A stretch of 64,000 bases of DNA from NCBI RefSeq assembly GCF_024623785.1, contig NZ_JANKBZ010000007.1, positions 124,001 through 188,000 on the forward strand, read 5' to 3'. The position numbers and the translations under genes are program-made. Origin of the DNA: Archangium lipolyticum (GTDB lineage Bacteria > Myxococcota > Myxococcia > Myxococcales > Myxococcaceae). Below are positions 53,492-61,350 of this stretch, in pieces. Position 1 is the first letter of the stretch. Every line of letters starts with the position of its first letter. The notes below the pieces were generated by a model. The model was not told the origin of the DNA, ran no database searches, and saw only the letters and a list, made by a program, of their open reading frames with translations.

Positions 53492-54550
53492 ATGACCTCG
53501 AGCCTCACCCTGCTGGCGGGCCCCGACGCGCTGCGCCTGATTCGTGAACGCGGCCTGCGCGCCGACGACATCGATGTTCTCCCCGGAGCCTCCGGCGGAC
53601 CGAAGTGGTTGGTGCTGGCCGGGCTCGACCGGGTGCTGTTCGGGGAGTTCCTCCAGGGACGGACCCGTCCGCTCCACCTCATCGGCTCCTCCATCGGAAG
53701 CTGGCGGCTGGCGTGTCTCGCCCAGAAGGATCCGGTGGCGGCGCTGGAGCGGTTCGCCGAGACATATATGGAGCAGCGCTATCCGCCCAAGCCCCCTCCC
53801 TCGCTGGTGAGCACCACCAGCCAGGGCATCCTGGACGCGCTCCTGGGGCCGGACGGCGAGGAGCAGATCCTCTCCCACCCCTGGGCTCGGCTGCATGTCA
53901 TCACCACCCGCTGCCGGGGCCTCACCGCCAGCGAGCAGCCCCAGGTGCAGATGCTCGGGCTCGCGCTCGGCGCCCTGGGCAACCTGGTGAGCCGCCGTAC
54001 CCTGGGGCTCCAGATGGAGCGGGTCATCTTCCACGGCGCGGGGGACACCAGCCCGTTCACGGGGCTCGCGGACCTGCCCTCCGTCCACCTGCCCCTGACG
54101 CGGGAGAACCTGCGCCCGGCCCTGCTGGCCTCCGGCTCCATCCCCCTCGTGTTGAGTGGGGTGCGCATCCCCGGGGCCGGGTCCAGCGTGTACCGGGATG
54201 GAGGGGTGCTCGACTACCACCCCGACCTGGCGTTCGGTCCGGGTGAGGGCCTGGTGCTCTACCCGCACTTCTACCCGTATGTGGTGCCCGGGTGGTTCGA
54301 CAAGTCCCTGCGCTGGCGCCGGGCGGGCCCCACCAACTTCCGCCGGGCGCTGCTCATTTCTCCGTCTCCCGAGCTCGTCGCGCGTCTGCCGTACGGGAAG
54401 ATTCCGGACCGGGAGGACTTCGTCCGGCTGCCGGATGCCGAGCGGCTCCGCGCCTGGCGGCAGGTGCTGGCGGAGGGGCAGCGGATGGGAGACGAGCTGC
54501 GTGAGTTGCTCGCCAGCGGGAGGCTGGCCGAACGCATCCGGCCCCTGTGA
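53492..54550 (+). CDS. Patatin-like phospholipase
   Basis: Cytoplasmic patatin-family lipid acyl hydrolase, 352 aa. The glycine-rich oxyanion loop is GASGGPKW (residues 32-39), the nucleophile elbow GSSIG has Ser67, and the catalytic Asp236 lies in DGGVLDYHPD. Both dyad residues are present, so it is likely active on phospholipids or acyl-CoA-type esters. ATG 53492 has only a weak ribosome site but starts directly at the fold. The following SPFH gene begins 157 bases downstream and may be separately transcribed. Confidence 0.88.
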   Translation: MTSSLTLLAGPDALRLIRERGLRADDIDVLPGASGGPKWLVLAGLDRVLFGEFLQGRTRPLHLIGSSIGSWRLACLAQKDPVAALERFAETYMEQRYPPKPPPSLVSTTSQGILDALLGPDGEEQILSHPWARLHVITTRCRGLTASEQPQVQMLGLALGALGNLVSRRTLGLQMERVIFHGAGDTSPFTGLADLPSVHLPLTRENLRPALLASGSIPLVLSGVRIPGAGSSVYRDGGVLDYHPDLAFGPGEGLVLYPHFYPYVVPGWFDKSLRWRRAGPTNFRRALLISPSPELVARLPYGKIPDREDFVRLPDAERLRAWRQVLAEGQRMGDELRELLASGRLAERIRPL

Positions 54551-54707
54551 GCAGTGGGTTTTCTGACGCACCCGCGTGCGCGTCGCCGGGTCCATCCAGC
54601 CACGCGGTGAGTCCGCGCGACCACGCATCGCGCCCCCCGGCTCCGTGTCTACCCGCTCGCCCGCCGGGCATCCGTCCTGCATTGCCCTCCATCCAGAGAG
54701 GGCACTC

Positions 54708-56024
54708 ATGAACGAGCAGAAGCAGAACGAAGAGAAGCAGGGCGAAGAGAAGCAGAGCGAGCCGAGACAGGACGAGCCGAGGCGGGGCGAGGTCCTCGCG
54801 AGGATGCTGTCGCTGGCGGGCGAGGCCGCGCGCGGGATGGTCAGCCGGGTCCGGTGGCTCATCTACGCCGAGCGGGGCCGCCGGGTGATGACCGGGCTGG
54901 CGGTGACGGGCGTCGTGGCCGGGGTGGTGGTCGCCCAGCCCGTCTGCATGATCGAACCGGGCGAGGTGGGCATCCGGGTCAACCGGCTCACCGGCAACGT
55001 CTCCGAGCTCCACGAGGGCTGGTCCTTGTTGGTGCCCCAGGTGCACCGGCTCAGCCGCTACAGCCTGAAGGACCAGACCTACTCGCCCACCCGGAGCGCC
55101 CGCGCCACGGATCCGGCCCCCTTCCAGTCCGTGGAAGGCCTGTCCATCGGCGTCGAGGTCAACATCCGCTACGTGCTCGACCCGGCGCGCATCCAGACCC
55201 TGGCCGCCCGGCTCCCGGAGAACGTGGGCCGCGACATCATCGAGCCCGCCATCGACGGCGTGCTGCGCCGCCACTTCGCCCAGCACACCGTCCGGGAGAT
55301 CTTCTCCACCCAGCGGGTCCAGATCCAGAAGGACATCTCCGCGGAGCTCGCGCCCCTGCTGGCCGCCGATGGCGTCCTCGTCCGCTCCGTCACCCTGGGC
55401 AACGTGGACCTGCCCCAGCAGTACCGCACCGGCATGGAGGCGCTGCTCGCCGAGGAACTGAACGCGGAGAAAATGCGCTACACGCTCGAGCTCAAGGACA
55501 AGCAGGTCAAGCAGTCCGCGCTGGAGGCCGAAGCCGACAAGGTCCGGCGCGAGAAGGCCGCCGAGGCCGCGGGCAACGAGGAGGTCATCGCCGCCAAGGC
55601 CAGGGCCGAGGCCATGCGCCACGTCCTCCCCTTCAAGGAGAAGGAGATCGAACAGCGGCGCCTGGAGGCCGAGGCCGCCAAGGTCTCCCGCCTCACCCTG
55701 GCCACCGCCGAGGCCGAGGCGCACCGCATCGAGGCCGCTGGCGAGGCCGATGCCCGGCGCAAGCTCGCCGAGTCCGACGCCTACCGCGTGGAGGTCACCG
55801 GCAAGGCCGCCTCCGAGCAGCTCGCCCGCGACGCCGAGCTCATCACCCGCAACCCGCTGCTCATCCAGAAGACGCTCGCCGACAAGCTGTCCGACAAGAT
55901 TCAAGTCATCATCGCGCCGCCGCAGGCGGGCGGGTTCATCGCCGGCAACCTGCTGGGACAGCCGCAGGGCGCGTCTTCGTCCCAGGCCGTGGCCAGCTCC
56001 GCGACGTCCACCCAGGAGGAGTAG
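54708..56024 (+). CDS. SPFH/Band 7 domain membrane protein
   Basis: A 438-aa flotillin/prohibitin-type protein. A charged, Gln/Glu-rich cytoplasmic N terminus (about 50 residues) precedes one membrane helix (VMTGLAVTGVVAGVVVAQPV). The SPFH domain covers about residues 80-270 (EPGEVGIRVNRLTG, VEGLSIGVEVNIRYVLDP, VREIFSTQRVQIQKDI). A long Ala/Glu-rich helix, about residues 255-400, should form coiled-coil oligomers. Such proteins organise membrane microdomains or regulate proteases. ATG 54708 follows AGAGAGGG. The next gene begins five bases after the stop, so the two form an operon. Confidence 0.9.
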   Translation: MNEQKQNEEKQGEEKQSEPRQDEPRRGEVLARMLSLAGEAARGMVSRVRWLIYAERGRRVMTGLAVTGVVAGVVVAQPVCMIEPGEVGIRVNRLTGNVSELHEGWSLLVPQVHRLSRYSLKDQTYSPTRSARATDPAPFQSVEGLSIGVEVNIRYVLDPARIQTLAARLPENVGRDIIEPAIDGVLRRHFAQHTVREIFSTQRVQIQKDISAELAPLLAADGVLVRSVTLGNVDLPQQYRTGMEALLAEELNAEKMRYTLELKDKQVKQSALEAEADKVRREKAAEAAGNEEVIAAKARAEAMRHVLPFKEKEIEQRRLEAEAAKVSRLTLATAEAEAHRIEAAGEADARRKLAESDAYRVEVTGKAASEQLARDAELITRNPLLIQKTLADKLSDKIQVIIAPPQAGGFIAGNLLGQPQGASSSQAVASSATSTQEE

Positions 56025-56029
56025 GCGCC

Positions 56030-57433
56030 ATGCTCGCCACGCTCGTCGCCATCGCCCTCGTGGTGCAGGACCAAGCGCCCCTGCGCGCCGCGCCGCAGGA
56101 CTCCGCTCCCCGCCAGGCCACCCTCTGGCAGGGCGAGTGGCTCGAGGTCCGGGGAGAGAAGCAGGGCTTCATCCAGGTGTACGACCATGGCCGCGAGCGG
56201 CCCGGCTACGTGCGCGAGCACCAGGTGCGCATCTACCGCCTGGACGAGGCGAGCGTGCCGAAGCTCCAGGCGGTGGTGGAGTTCCTGAAGGACACGCCGG
56301 GCGCGGAGGCGCTGGGCATCGGCTACGCGGCGGCGCTGCTGCGCGCGGCCCCCGCCTCGCAGGTGGGCCCGGAGCTCTTCGATGCGCTGGGCACCCTGGC
56401 GGACCGGCTCGCCCGGCGTGCCACCTCCAACAGGACGAACGACGTGGCCCTGGCGGCGCACCTCGACGTGGCGGCCAGCTACGGGGTGAAGCTCGTCAGC
56501 TTCGAGCGCGAGGGCCGCACCCGCGTCTGCTACGACGGCGAGGCCTTCCGCCGCGTGCTGGCGCTCGGGGGCAGCCCCGAGGCGAGGCTCCGGGCGGCGC
56601 TCTCGCTGACGCGGCCGGAGTGCATCGACCCGGCGCTCAACCCGGTGGCACGGCAGGCGCTCGATGAGTGGCGCGGCTCGGTGCTGGAGCAGGTGGATGG
56701 GGGCCGGCTGCCGGCGTACCTGGCCAACCGCCTCCACCTGCGGCGGGCCGAGGTGTACGCGGCCCTGTCCTTCCAGCTCTCCCGCCGCGGTGAGGCCCAG
56801 CGGGGCGCGAAGGCCAGTGCGCGCGCGGTGGAGGAGCTGGCGCGCGTGCTGAAGGCGGAGCTGACCGAGGAGGACAAGCCGGCCTATTCCATGGCCGCGG
56901 TGCGGGTGGGGGCCTCGCGCCATGCCTCGGAGCCCATGCCCGAGAAACCGGGCTCCGGGCCGGTGCTCGAGCTGGCGCAGGGGCAGCCGGGAGAGACCTG
57001 TCTGCGCCTGGTGGACGCGAAGGACCCCAAGGCCCCGCTGTCCGAGCGCTGCACCTATGGACTGGTGTGGCCCGGCTCCGTGCGGCGCTCCGCCCAGGGC
57101 TCGGCGGTGGCGGTGGCGGTGCAGATGTTGGAGGGCTGGACCGAGCTCTGGGTCTTCCACCAGGAGGGCGGCGCGTGGGTGCTGGATGCGCTGGCGCCCG
57201 CGGCGACCGAGCCCGTCCTGGGCTACGTGGAGCTCGCGGGCTTCTCCCCGGACGGCTCACGCGTGCTGGTGGCCCGCGAGGCCCTGGTGGACGGAAAGGT
57301 GAAGTCCTCCTTCCAGGTGCTCAAGCGAGAGACGTTGCTGCCAGAGAAGAGCGCCGGGAGCCCGGATGCCCTGGGCTCCTTCCAGCGGTGGAGCTCCTCC
57401 GACTGGCGGGGCCGTACCGTGGCCGTACGGTGA
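56030..57433 (+). CDS. Exported protein of unknown function, operon partner of the SPFH protein
   Basis: A 467-aa protein with a signal peptide (MLATLVAIALVVQDQAPLRA). A short SH3-like beta segment (TLWQGEWLEVRGEKQGFIQVYDHGRERPGYVREHQVRIY) suggests a wall- or ligand-binding module. A helical TPR-like central part (about 90-290) and a beta-rich C-terminal third with GYVELAGFSPDGSRVLVA, as in propeller blades, follow. No catalytic motif was seen. GGAGGAG from the end of the SPFH gene serves as its ribosome site. The tight coupling suggests it is a periplasmic partner of the SPFH membrane protein. Confidence 0.7.
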   Translation: MLATLVAIALVVQDQAPLRAAPQDSAPRQATLWQGEWLEVRGEKQGFIQVYDHGRERPGYVREHQVRIYRLDEASVPKLQAVVEFLKDTPGAEALGIGYAAALLRAAPASQVGPELFDALGTLADRLARRATSNRTNDVALAAHLDVAASYGVKLVSFEREGRTRVCYDGEAFRRVLALGGSPEARLRAALSLTRPECIDPALNPVARQALDEWRGSVLEQVDGGRLPAYLANRLHLRRAEVYAALSFQLSRRGEAQRGAKASARAVEELARVLKAELTEEDKPAYSMAAVRVGASRHASEPMPEKPGSGPVLELAQGQPGETCLRLVDAKDPKAPLSERCTYGLVWPGSVRRSAQGSAVAVAVQMLEGWTELWVFHQEGGAWVLDALAPAATEPVLGYVELAGFSPDGSRVLVAREALVDGKVKSSFQVLKRETLLPEKSAGSPDALGSFQRWSSSDWRGRTVAVR

Positions 57434-57521
57434 GTCATGATGCGGTGCGTCGTGTTGCCCCGTGGCTCCGTCTTTTCTTGAGAAATGATAGGGTGGCGCT
57501 CGAACTTTGCAGGAACACTTC

Positions 57522-58163
57522 ATGCGCCGCCCCTCCGTCTGGAAGAACCGAGGTTTCACGCTCATCGAGCTGATGATTGTCGTGGCGATCATCGGCCTCC
57601 TCGCCGCCGTCGCCGTCCCGAACTTCCTCAAGTTCCAGGCTCGCTCCAAGCAGGGCGAGGCCAAGGCCAACTTGAGGTCCTGGTTCGTCAGCCAGCGCGC
57701 CTATCTCCAGGAGAAAGGCGTCTACGCGGAGTCGCTCAAGACGATCGGCTTCTCGCCGGAGCGTGGCAACCGCTACGCCTACTACTTCGCCGACACCGCC
57801 ACCCAGGCGTGCGAGGAGCGCAAGAGCGACGGTTCCATCGCCTCGCCCGATTTCCCCAACTGCGTCACGGTGGACCAGGGCAGGTTCATGGAAACACCCC
57901 CCACGCCGACGCCCGCGGCGGTCAGCTTCACCTGGGTGGGCGCGGGGGATGACCCGAAGGCCCCGGGCCTCTCGGGCTCCTGCCCCGGTTGCAACATCGA
58001 TGGCTTCGCGGTGGGCAACATCGACAACGAGTCGATCGGCCTGGACACCTGGTACATCTCCACCAAGGACGCGAAGGTGAGCGCGCCTCCTTGCGGCAGC
58101 GATGAGCTCGTGGCCGTCTCGGGCGTGCCGTTCAACGTCTTCAACGACACCGACTGCGACTGA
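57522..58163 (+). CDS. Type IV pilin-like (PilA/pseudopilin) protein
   Basis: A 213-aa prepilin. The short leader ends RG followed by FTLIELMIVVAIIG, the prepilin peptidase site with Glu at +5, and the alpha-1 helix continues to FLKFQARSKQGEAKANLRSWF. The globular domain carries six Cys (ACEE, NCVT, SCPGC, PPCGS, TDCD), so a disulfide-pinned D-region is likely. It matches the PilA-like proteins of deltaproteobacteria, many of which are minor pilins or secretion pseudopilins. ATG 57522 follows GCAGGA; an upstream ATG at 57507 would lengthen the leader. An AT-rich stretch at 57475-57495 is a likely promoter. It is a single gene, away from any pil cluster. Confidence 0.9.
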   Translation: MRRPSVWKNRGFTLIELMIVVAIIGLLAAVAVPNFLKFQARSKQGEAKANLRSWFVSQRAYLQEKGVYAESLKTIGFSPERGNRYAYYFADTATQACEERKSDGSIASPDFPNCVTVDQGRFMETPPTPTPAAVSFTWVGAGDDPKAPGLSGSCPGCNIDGFAVGNIDNESIGLDTWYISTKDAKVSAPPCGSDELVAVSGVPFNVFNDTDCD

Positions 58164-58170
58164 AGGGGGT

Positions 58171-58189
58171 GGGCGGGTCAGACCCGCCC
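58171..58189. terminator. Hairpin between pilin-like and EF-G-like genes
   Basis: GGGCGGGT-CAG-ACCCGCCC is a perfect 8-bp stem with a 3-base loop, lying between the two convergent stop codons. No T-run follows on either strand. It is probably a bidirectional transcription stop. Confidence 0.55.
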
Positions 58190-58193
58190 CCGC

Positions 58194-60197
58194 CTATCGC
58201 TCCGCCGCCTCCTGGTGGTGCTGGACCACGACGCGCTCGGCCTGCTTGCCCACCAGCTCGGCGTAGTGATCGTGCCGCGCCACGAAGCCGCCCAGGCCGG
58301 ACGTGGCCGAGCGTAGCTCGACGATGAAGCCCTGCATCTCCGCCTGGGGGACGTAGGCGGTGAGCACCTCCCAGCCCGGTATCTCCGGGTGGGTGTCGAA
58401 GCCCAATATCTGTCCCCGGTGGCCGGTGACGAGCCGCTGTGCGCGCGGAATGGCTTCGTGTGGCACGTGGATGCCCACCTGGAGGATGGGCTCGAGCAGC
58501 ACCGGCTCCAACTTGGGCAGTATCTCCACCATGGCCAGACGCCCGGTGGTGCGGAAGGCCTGGTCCGAGCTGTCCACCGAGTGGTACGTGCCGCCGGTGA
58601 GGGTGACGGCCACGTCCACCACGGGGAAGCCGAGCGGCCCGCGTCTCAAGCCGTCCTTCACGCCTTCCTCCACGGCGGGGATGTACTGCTTGGGCACCGC
58701 TCCGCCCACGACGGCCGAGGTGAAACGGAAGCCCTCACCCCGGGGCAGGGGCTCCACGTCCACCACCACGTCGCCGAACTGCCCATGCCCGCCGGACTGG
58801 CGTTTGAAGCGCGCATGGTGCGAGCCCTTGCGGCGGAGCGTCTCCCGGTAGGGAATGGGCAGCGGGCGTGTCACCACGGGGACGCGCATGCGCGCGCGCA
58901 GGTGCTCGAGGGCCTCGCGCAGGTGCAGCTCGCCCTGTCCGCCGAGCAGCAACATCTGTGAATCCGCCTCCTGATCCACCGACAGGGAGGGGTCCTCCTC
59001 CACCAGCCGGGCCAGGGCACTCGTCAGCTTCACGTCATCGGTGCGCTTCTCGGCGACGATGGCGACCTGGTGCACCGGCGGCGGTGCCAGGGGCCAGTCC
59101 CTGGCGGTGTGCACGCGTGTGGGGTCGGCCAGGTCACCCGTGCGCATCGTCTCCACGCGCCCGACGGACACCACCTCGCCCGCGCGTGCCGTGCCGGCGG
59201 CGGTCTGCTTCGTCCCGTGCACCCGCTGCACGCCGCCCACGCGCCCGTTGGCCAGTGTGCCTCCGTCCTGCACCTCACCGCGCCAGACACGCACCATCGA
59301 CAGCTTGCCCACGTGGGGCAGGTGCTGCGTCTTGAAGGACTGCACCAGCGTGGGCCCGTCCCCGGGGAGGCCCAGGCGCTCGCGCGTCTCCTCCACCGTG
59401 GGGACCTCGTGCCGCAGGCCCTTGAGGAGCCGCTCCAGGCCCAGCCCCCGCTCCGCCGAGCCGAGGAAGACGGGCACCAGCCTGTCCTCCCGCAGGGCCC
59501 GCTCCAGCTGGCCATAGAGTGCCTCCGGTGGGGGCACCACGTCCTCCAGGAGCTGCTCGAGCAGCTTGTCGTCCAGGTCCGCCAGCCGCTCGATGAGCTC
59601 GCGCCGCGCGGTCTCCTCGCGTGGGCGGTCTCCGTCCGGCAGGGAGATGAGCGCGGGTTTTCCTTCCTGGCTCTCGCCCCAGGCGCGCTCGCTCACCAGG
59701 TCCACCACGCCCACCAGGTGCCCGCCCTGGCGCAACGGTATCTCGCGCAGCACGAGAGGGCGGGAGGAGACGGCCTGTAGTGCCTCCAGCACCTCCCGCA
59801 CGGACGCGCTCCCCTCATCGAGCACGTTGAGGAAGAGCAGGTGGGGGATGCGGTGTGCATCCAGGAAGGAGAAGAGGGGCGCCAGGGCCGCCGCGCGCTC
59901 GGGCGCGGCGTCACACACCACCACGGCCGCGTCGCTCACCATGAGGGCGTGACGTGCCTCCTGGGTGAACTCCGAGGCTCCCGGAGTGTCGATGAACGTC
60001 CATTGCTCACCGAGGAACCCGGTATGGGCCACGGACAGCTCGAGCGTCATGCTCCGTCCGGTGTCCGCACCGGCTGCTCCCGAAGCACGCACTTCCTCCG
60101 CACCCGTGGACCGCAACAGCGACTCGAACAGGGTGGTCTTTCCCACACCCTGGGGTCCTACGAGGGTGACGACTCTTGGCGACGCGGGATGTTTCAT
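58194..60197 (-). CDS. Elongation factor G-like GTPase (EF-G paralogue)
   Basis: A 667-aa translational-GTPase-family protein. Domain I has the P-loop GPQGVGKTTL, G3 as DTPG and a modified G4: FLNVLDEG where NKxD is expected. Domain II (VGKLSMVRVWRGEVQDGG) and domains III-V with QGELHLREALEHLR, the EFG_IV strand (QSGGHGQFGDVVVDVEPL) and GFPVVDVAVTLTGGTYHSVDSS follow. These correspond to the EF-G-like group found beside true EF-G in many bacteria; its role (recycling, mitigation of stalled ribosomes) is not settled. ATG 60197 has GGAGGG upstream and follows an in-frame GTG. No ribosomal genes adjoin, which supports a paralogue rather than FusA. Confidence 0.9.
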   Translation of the reverse strand: MKHPASPRVVTLVGPQGVGKTTLFESLLRSTGAEEVRASGAAGADTGRSMTLELSVAHTGFLGEQWTFIDTPGASEFTQEARHALMVSDAAVVVCDAAPERAAALAPLFSFLDAHRIPHLLFLNVLDEGSASVREVLEALQAVSSRPLVLREIPLRQGGHLVGVVDLVSERAWGESQEGKPALISLPDGDRPREETARRELIERLADLDDKLLEQLLEDVVPPPEALYGQLERALREDRLVPVFLGSAERGLGLERLLKGLRHEVPTVEETRERLGLPGDGPTLVQSFKTQHLPHVGKLSMVRVWRGEVQDGGTLANGRVGGVQRVHGTKQTAAGTARAGEVVSVGRVETMRTGDLADPTRVHTARDWPLAPPPVHQVAIVAEKRTDDVKLTSALARLVEEDPSLSVDQEADSQMLLLGGQGELHLREALEHLRARMRVPVVTRPLPIPYRETLRRKGSHHARFKRQSGGHGQFGDVVVDVEPLPRGEGFRFTSAVVGGAVPKQYIPAVEEGVKDGLRRGPLGFPVVDVAVTLTGGTYHSVDSSDQAFRTTGRLAMVEILPKLEPVLLEPILQVGIHVPHEAIPRAQRLVTGHRGQILGFDTHPEIPGWEVLTAYVPQAEMQGFIVELRSATSGLGGFVARHDHYAELVGKQAERVVVQHHQEAAER

Positions 60198-60367
60198 CAC
60201 CTCGCCCTCCTGCAGGCAGGCCTACGCTCCCAGGAAGGTGGGTCTCCCCGCCATGCACGGGAAGCGTGATGGCCAGGAGGATCGAGGGCCTTCCTCCATG
60301 CTCGCCCTCGACGTCCGGCGTGCGACGAAGGCCTCGTCCCCAAGGGAGGGCCCGAATGGGCGCGTGA

Positions 60368-60765
60368 CGCTCGGGGCCGCTTCCCTGTATCGATAGGCAG
60401 TTCGAGCCCTGGTACCACCATGAGCCCAAGGTGGTGCCGATCGCCTCGAACGTGGACCGGTTCTTCGACAGTTACTCGCGCTACCTGGAGACCCTGGCCG
60501 CGGACCCGCGCTACCAGGGGGGGCCGGCGAGATGGACCTCCGCTTCCCCTGGGACGCGACCGCGATTCTCTCGCGGGACGAGCGGCTGGTGGAATTGATG
60601 CGCGCGGGGCGCTTCGATTCGTTGATGAAGAACGTAGACGAGGTGACGCGCCGTTGGGCCGCCAATGTGATGACGCAGACGCGGGTTGCCCTGGGCGTCG
60701 TTGATCGCGACGCTCGCCACACCCTCCATGAGACGGCAAAGGGGATTGGACATGGCGAGCCGTGA
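60368..60765 (+). pseudogene. SMI1/KNR4 (SUKH)-like immunity protein remnant, truncated and frameshifted
   Basis: One frame reads RQFEPWYHHEPKVVPIA followed by SNVDRFFDSYSRYLETLAADP, which resembles the C-terminal half of SUKH-family immunity proteins. After a run of seven G at about 60517-60523 the sense continues in another frame as MDLRFPWDATAILSRDERL and LVELMRAGRFDSLMKN. One extra G would join them. The N-terminal half and a start codon are missing (an in-frame stop lies at 60365-60367), so it is a relic rather than a functional gene. It ends just before the inverted-repeat element. SUKH proteins protect against polymorphic toxins, which fits the toxin gene at the end of the window. Confidence 0.5.
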
Positions 60766-60767
60766 CC

Positions 60768-60895
60768 CTAGCAGGCTGCTGAAAAAGTCCGACGGTGGTC
60801 AGCCACGCCACTACCGGTTGGACAAGGCGTTGGACCCCAACCGCATATGTTGGGGGTCGAGCAGGGGCCCCGACCCTTTTTCAGCACCCTGCTAG
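60768..60895. mobile_element. 128-bp MITE-like element with terminal inverted repeats and CTAG target repeats
   Basis: CTAG occurs at 60768-60771 and 60892-60895. Just inside, CAGGCTGCTGAAAAAG on the left matches the reverse complement of the right end, CAGGGTGCTGAAAAAG, with one mismatch in 16. The interior is non-coding and has a second near-perfect inverted repeat (GACCCCAAC ... GTTGGGGGTC). The size, ends and target duplication fit a miniature element mobilised by a full-length insertion sequence elsewhere. The IS family is not assigned. Confidence 0.65.
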
Positions 60896-61009
60896 CAGGC
60901 AAGAAGCGCCAGGAGTCGTGAGCCAGCACTCCGCACTCCAGGTACTTGGCGCGCGTCCCGCTCCACGTACTGGGGCAGTCCGCGTCCCAGCTCGCTCTCC
61001 GGACACCTC

Positions 61010-61039
61010 CGGCGGCGGGTTCGATTCCCGCCGCCTCCA
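61010..61039 (+). tRNA. 3' end of a tRNA-Ala or tmRNA gene (probable attachment-site remnant)
   Basis: A T-arm (GCGGG-TTCGATT-CCCGC, 61015-61031) is followed by a 7-nt acceptor strand CGCCTCC and A at the discriminator position (61039). The T at acceptor position 70 would make the G3-U70 pair, the alanine identity mark shared by tRNA-Ala and tmRNA. No matching 5' half (GGGGGCG or GGAGGCG), D-arm or anticodon arm lies upstream at tRNA distance, so only a fragment remains. The sequence just before it (CTCTCCGGAC) resembles the tmRNA 3' region. CCA is not encoded. Such 3' ends are common integration sites. Confidence 0.6.
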
Positions 61040-61054
61040 CTGGATGTAGCACGG

Positions 61055-61093
61055 CCCCGGCCGCCATCAGGCGAGCCGGGGGTTTTTCTTTTT
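61055..61093 (+). terminator. Rho-independent terminator
   Basis: CCCCGGC (61055-61061) pairs with GCCGGGG (61075-61081) across a 13-base loop and is followed by GTTTTTCTTTTT. Placed 16 bases after the tRNA/tmRNA 3' end, it looks like the original terminator of that RNA gene, carried along with the fragment. Confidence 0.75.
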
Positions 61094-61099
61094 CGGCCG

Positions 61100-61341
61100 A
61101 GGCCGCCAGCGCCAGCCAGGCGAGCTGGCCGCACTCGTGACGCTGGACCTTGAGCTTCCTCATCTCGGCGCAGAGGGCCTCCCACAGGAACGTGGTGTAG
61201 AGGTCGATGTCTTGCGCGGGGTGTGCGTGCAGAGTTCAAGGGTGGCTTCTAGGCATCCGGCGAACATGCCCTCCCGCGCCTCGCCGGTGCCCACGAACAG
61301 GCGGAAGGTCATGCGCAGGTTGTCCCGCGTCAGGCTCGCCT
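61100..61341 (-). pseudogene. Unidentified broken gene fragment (minus strand)
   Basis: On the minus strand from 61341 one frame reads LTRDNLRMTFRLFVGTGEA and FAGCLEATLELCTHTPRK; after one missing base the sense continues in another frame as DIDLYTTFLWEALCAEMRKL and KVQRHECGQLAWLALAA. The joined text looks protein-like, but it has no start and runs into the tRNA 3' end and terminator. The family was not recognised. Integrase genes often end at such attachment sites, but no recombinase motif is visible, so none is claimed. Confidence 0.35.
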
Positions 61342-61350
61342 TTATGGTGG

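Noticed and set aside
60956-61039. A complete tRNA gene
   Set aside because: Only the T-arm, acceptor strand and discriminator base can be formed; no D-arm, anticodon arm or 5' acceptor strand pairs upstream.
60768-61163. Minus-strand frame containing EAAGIEPAAGG
   Set aside because: This text arises from translating the reverse of the tRNA/tmRNA 3' end, a well-known annotation artefact.
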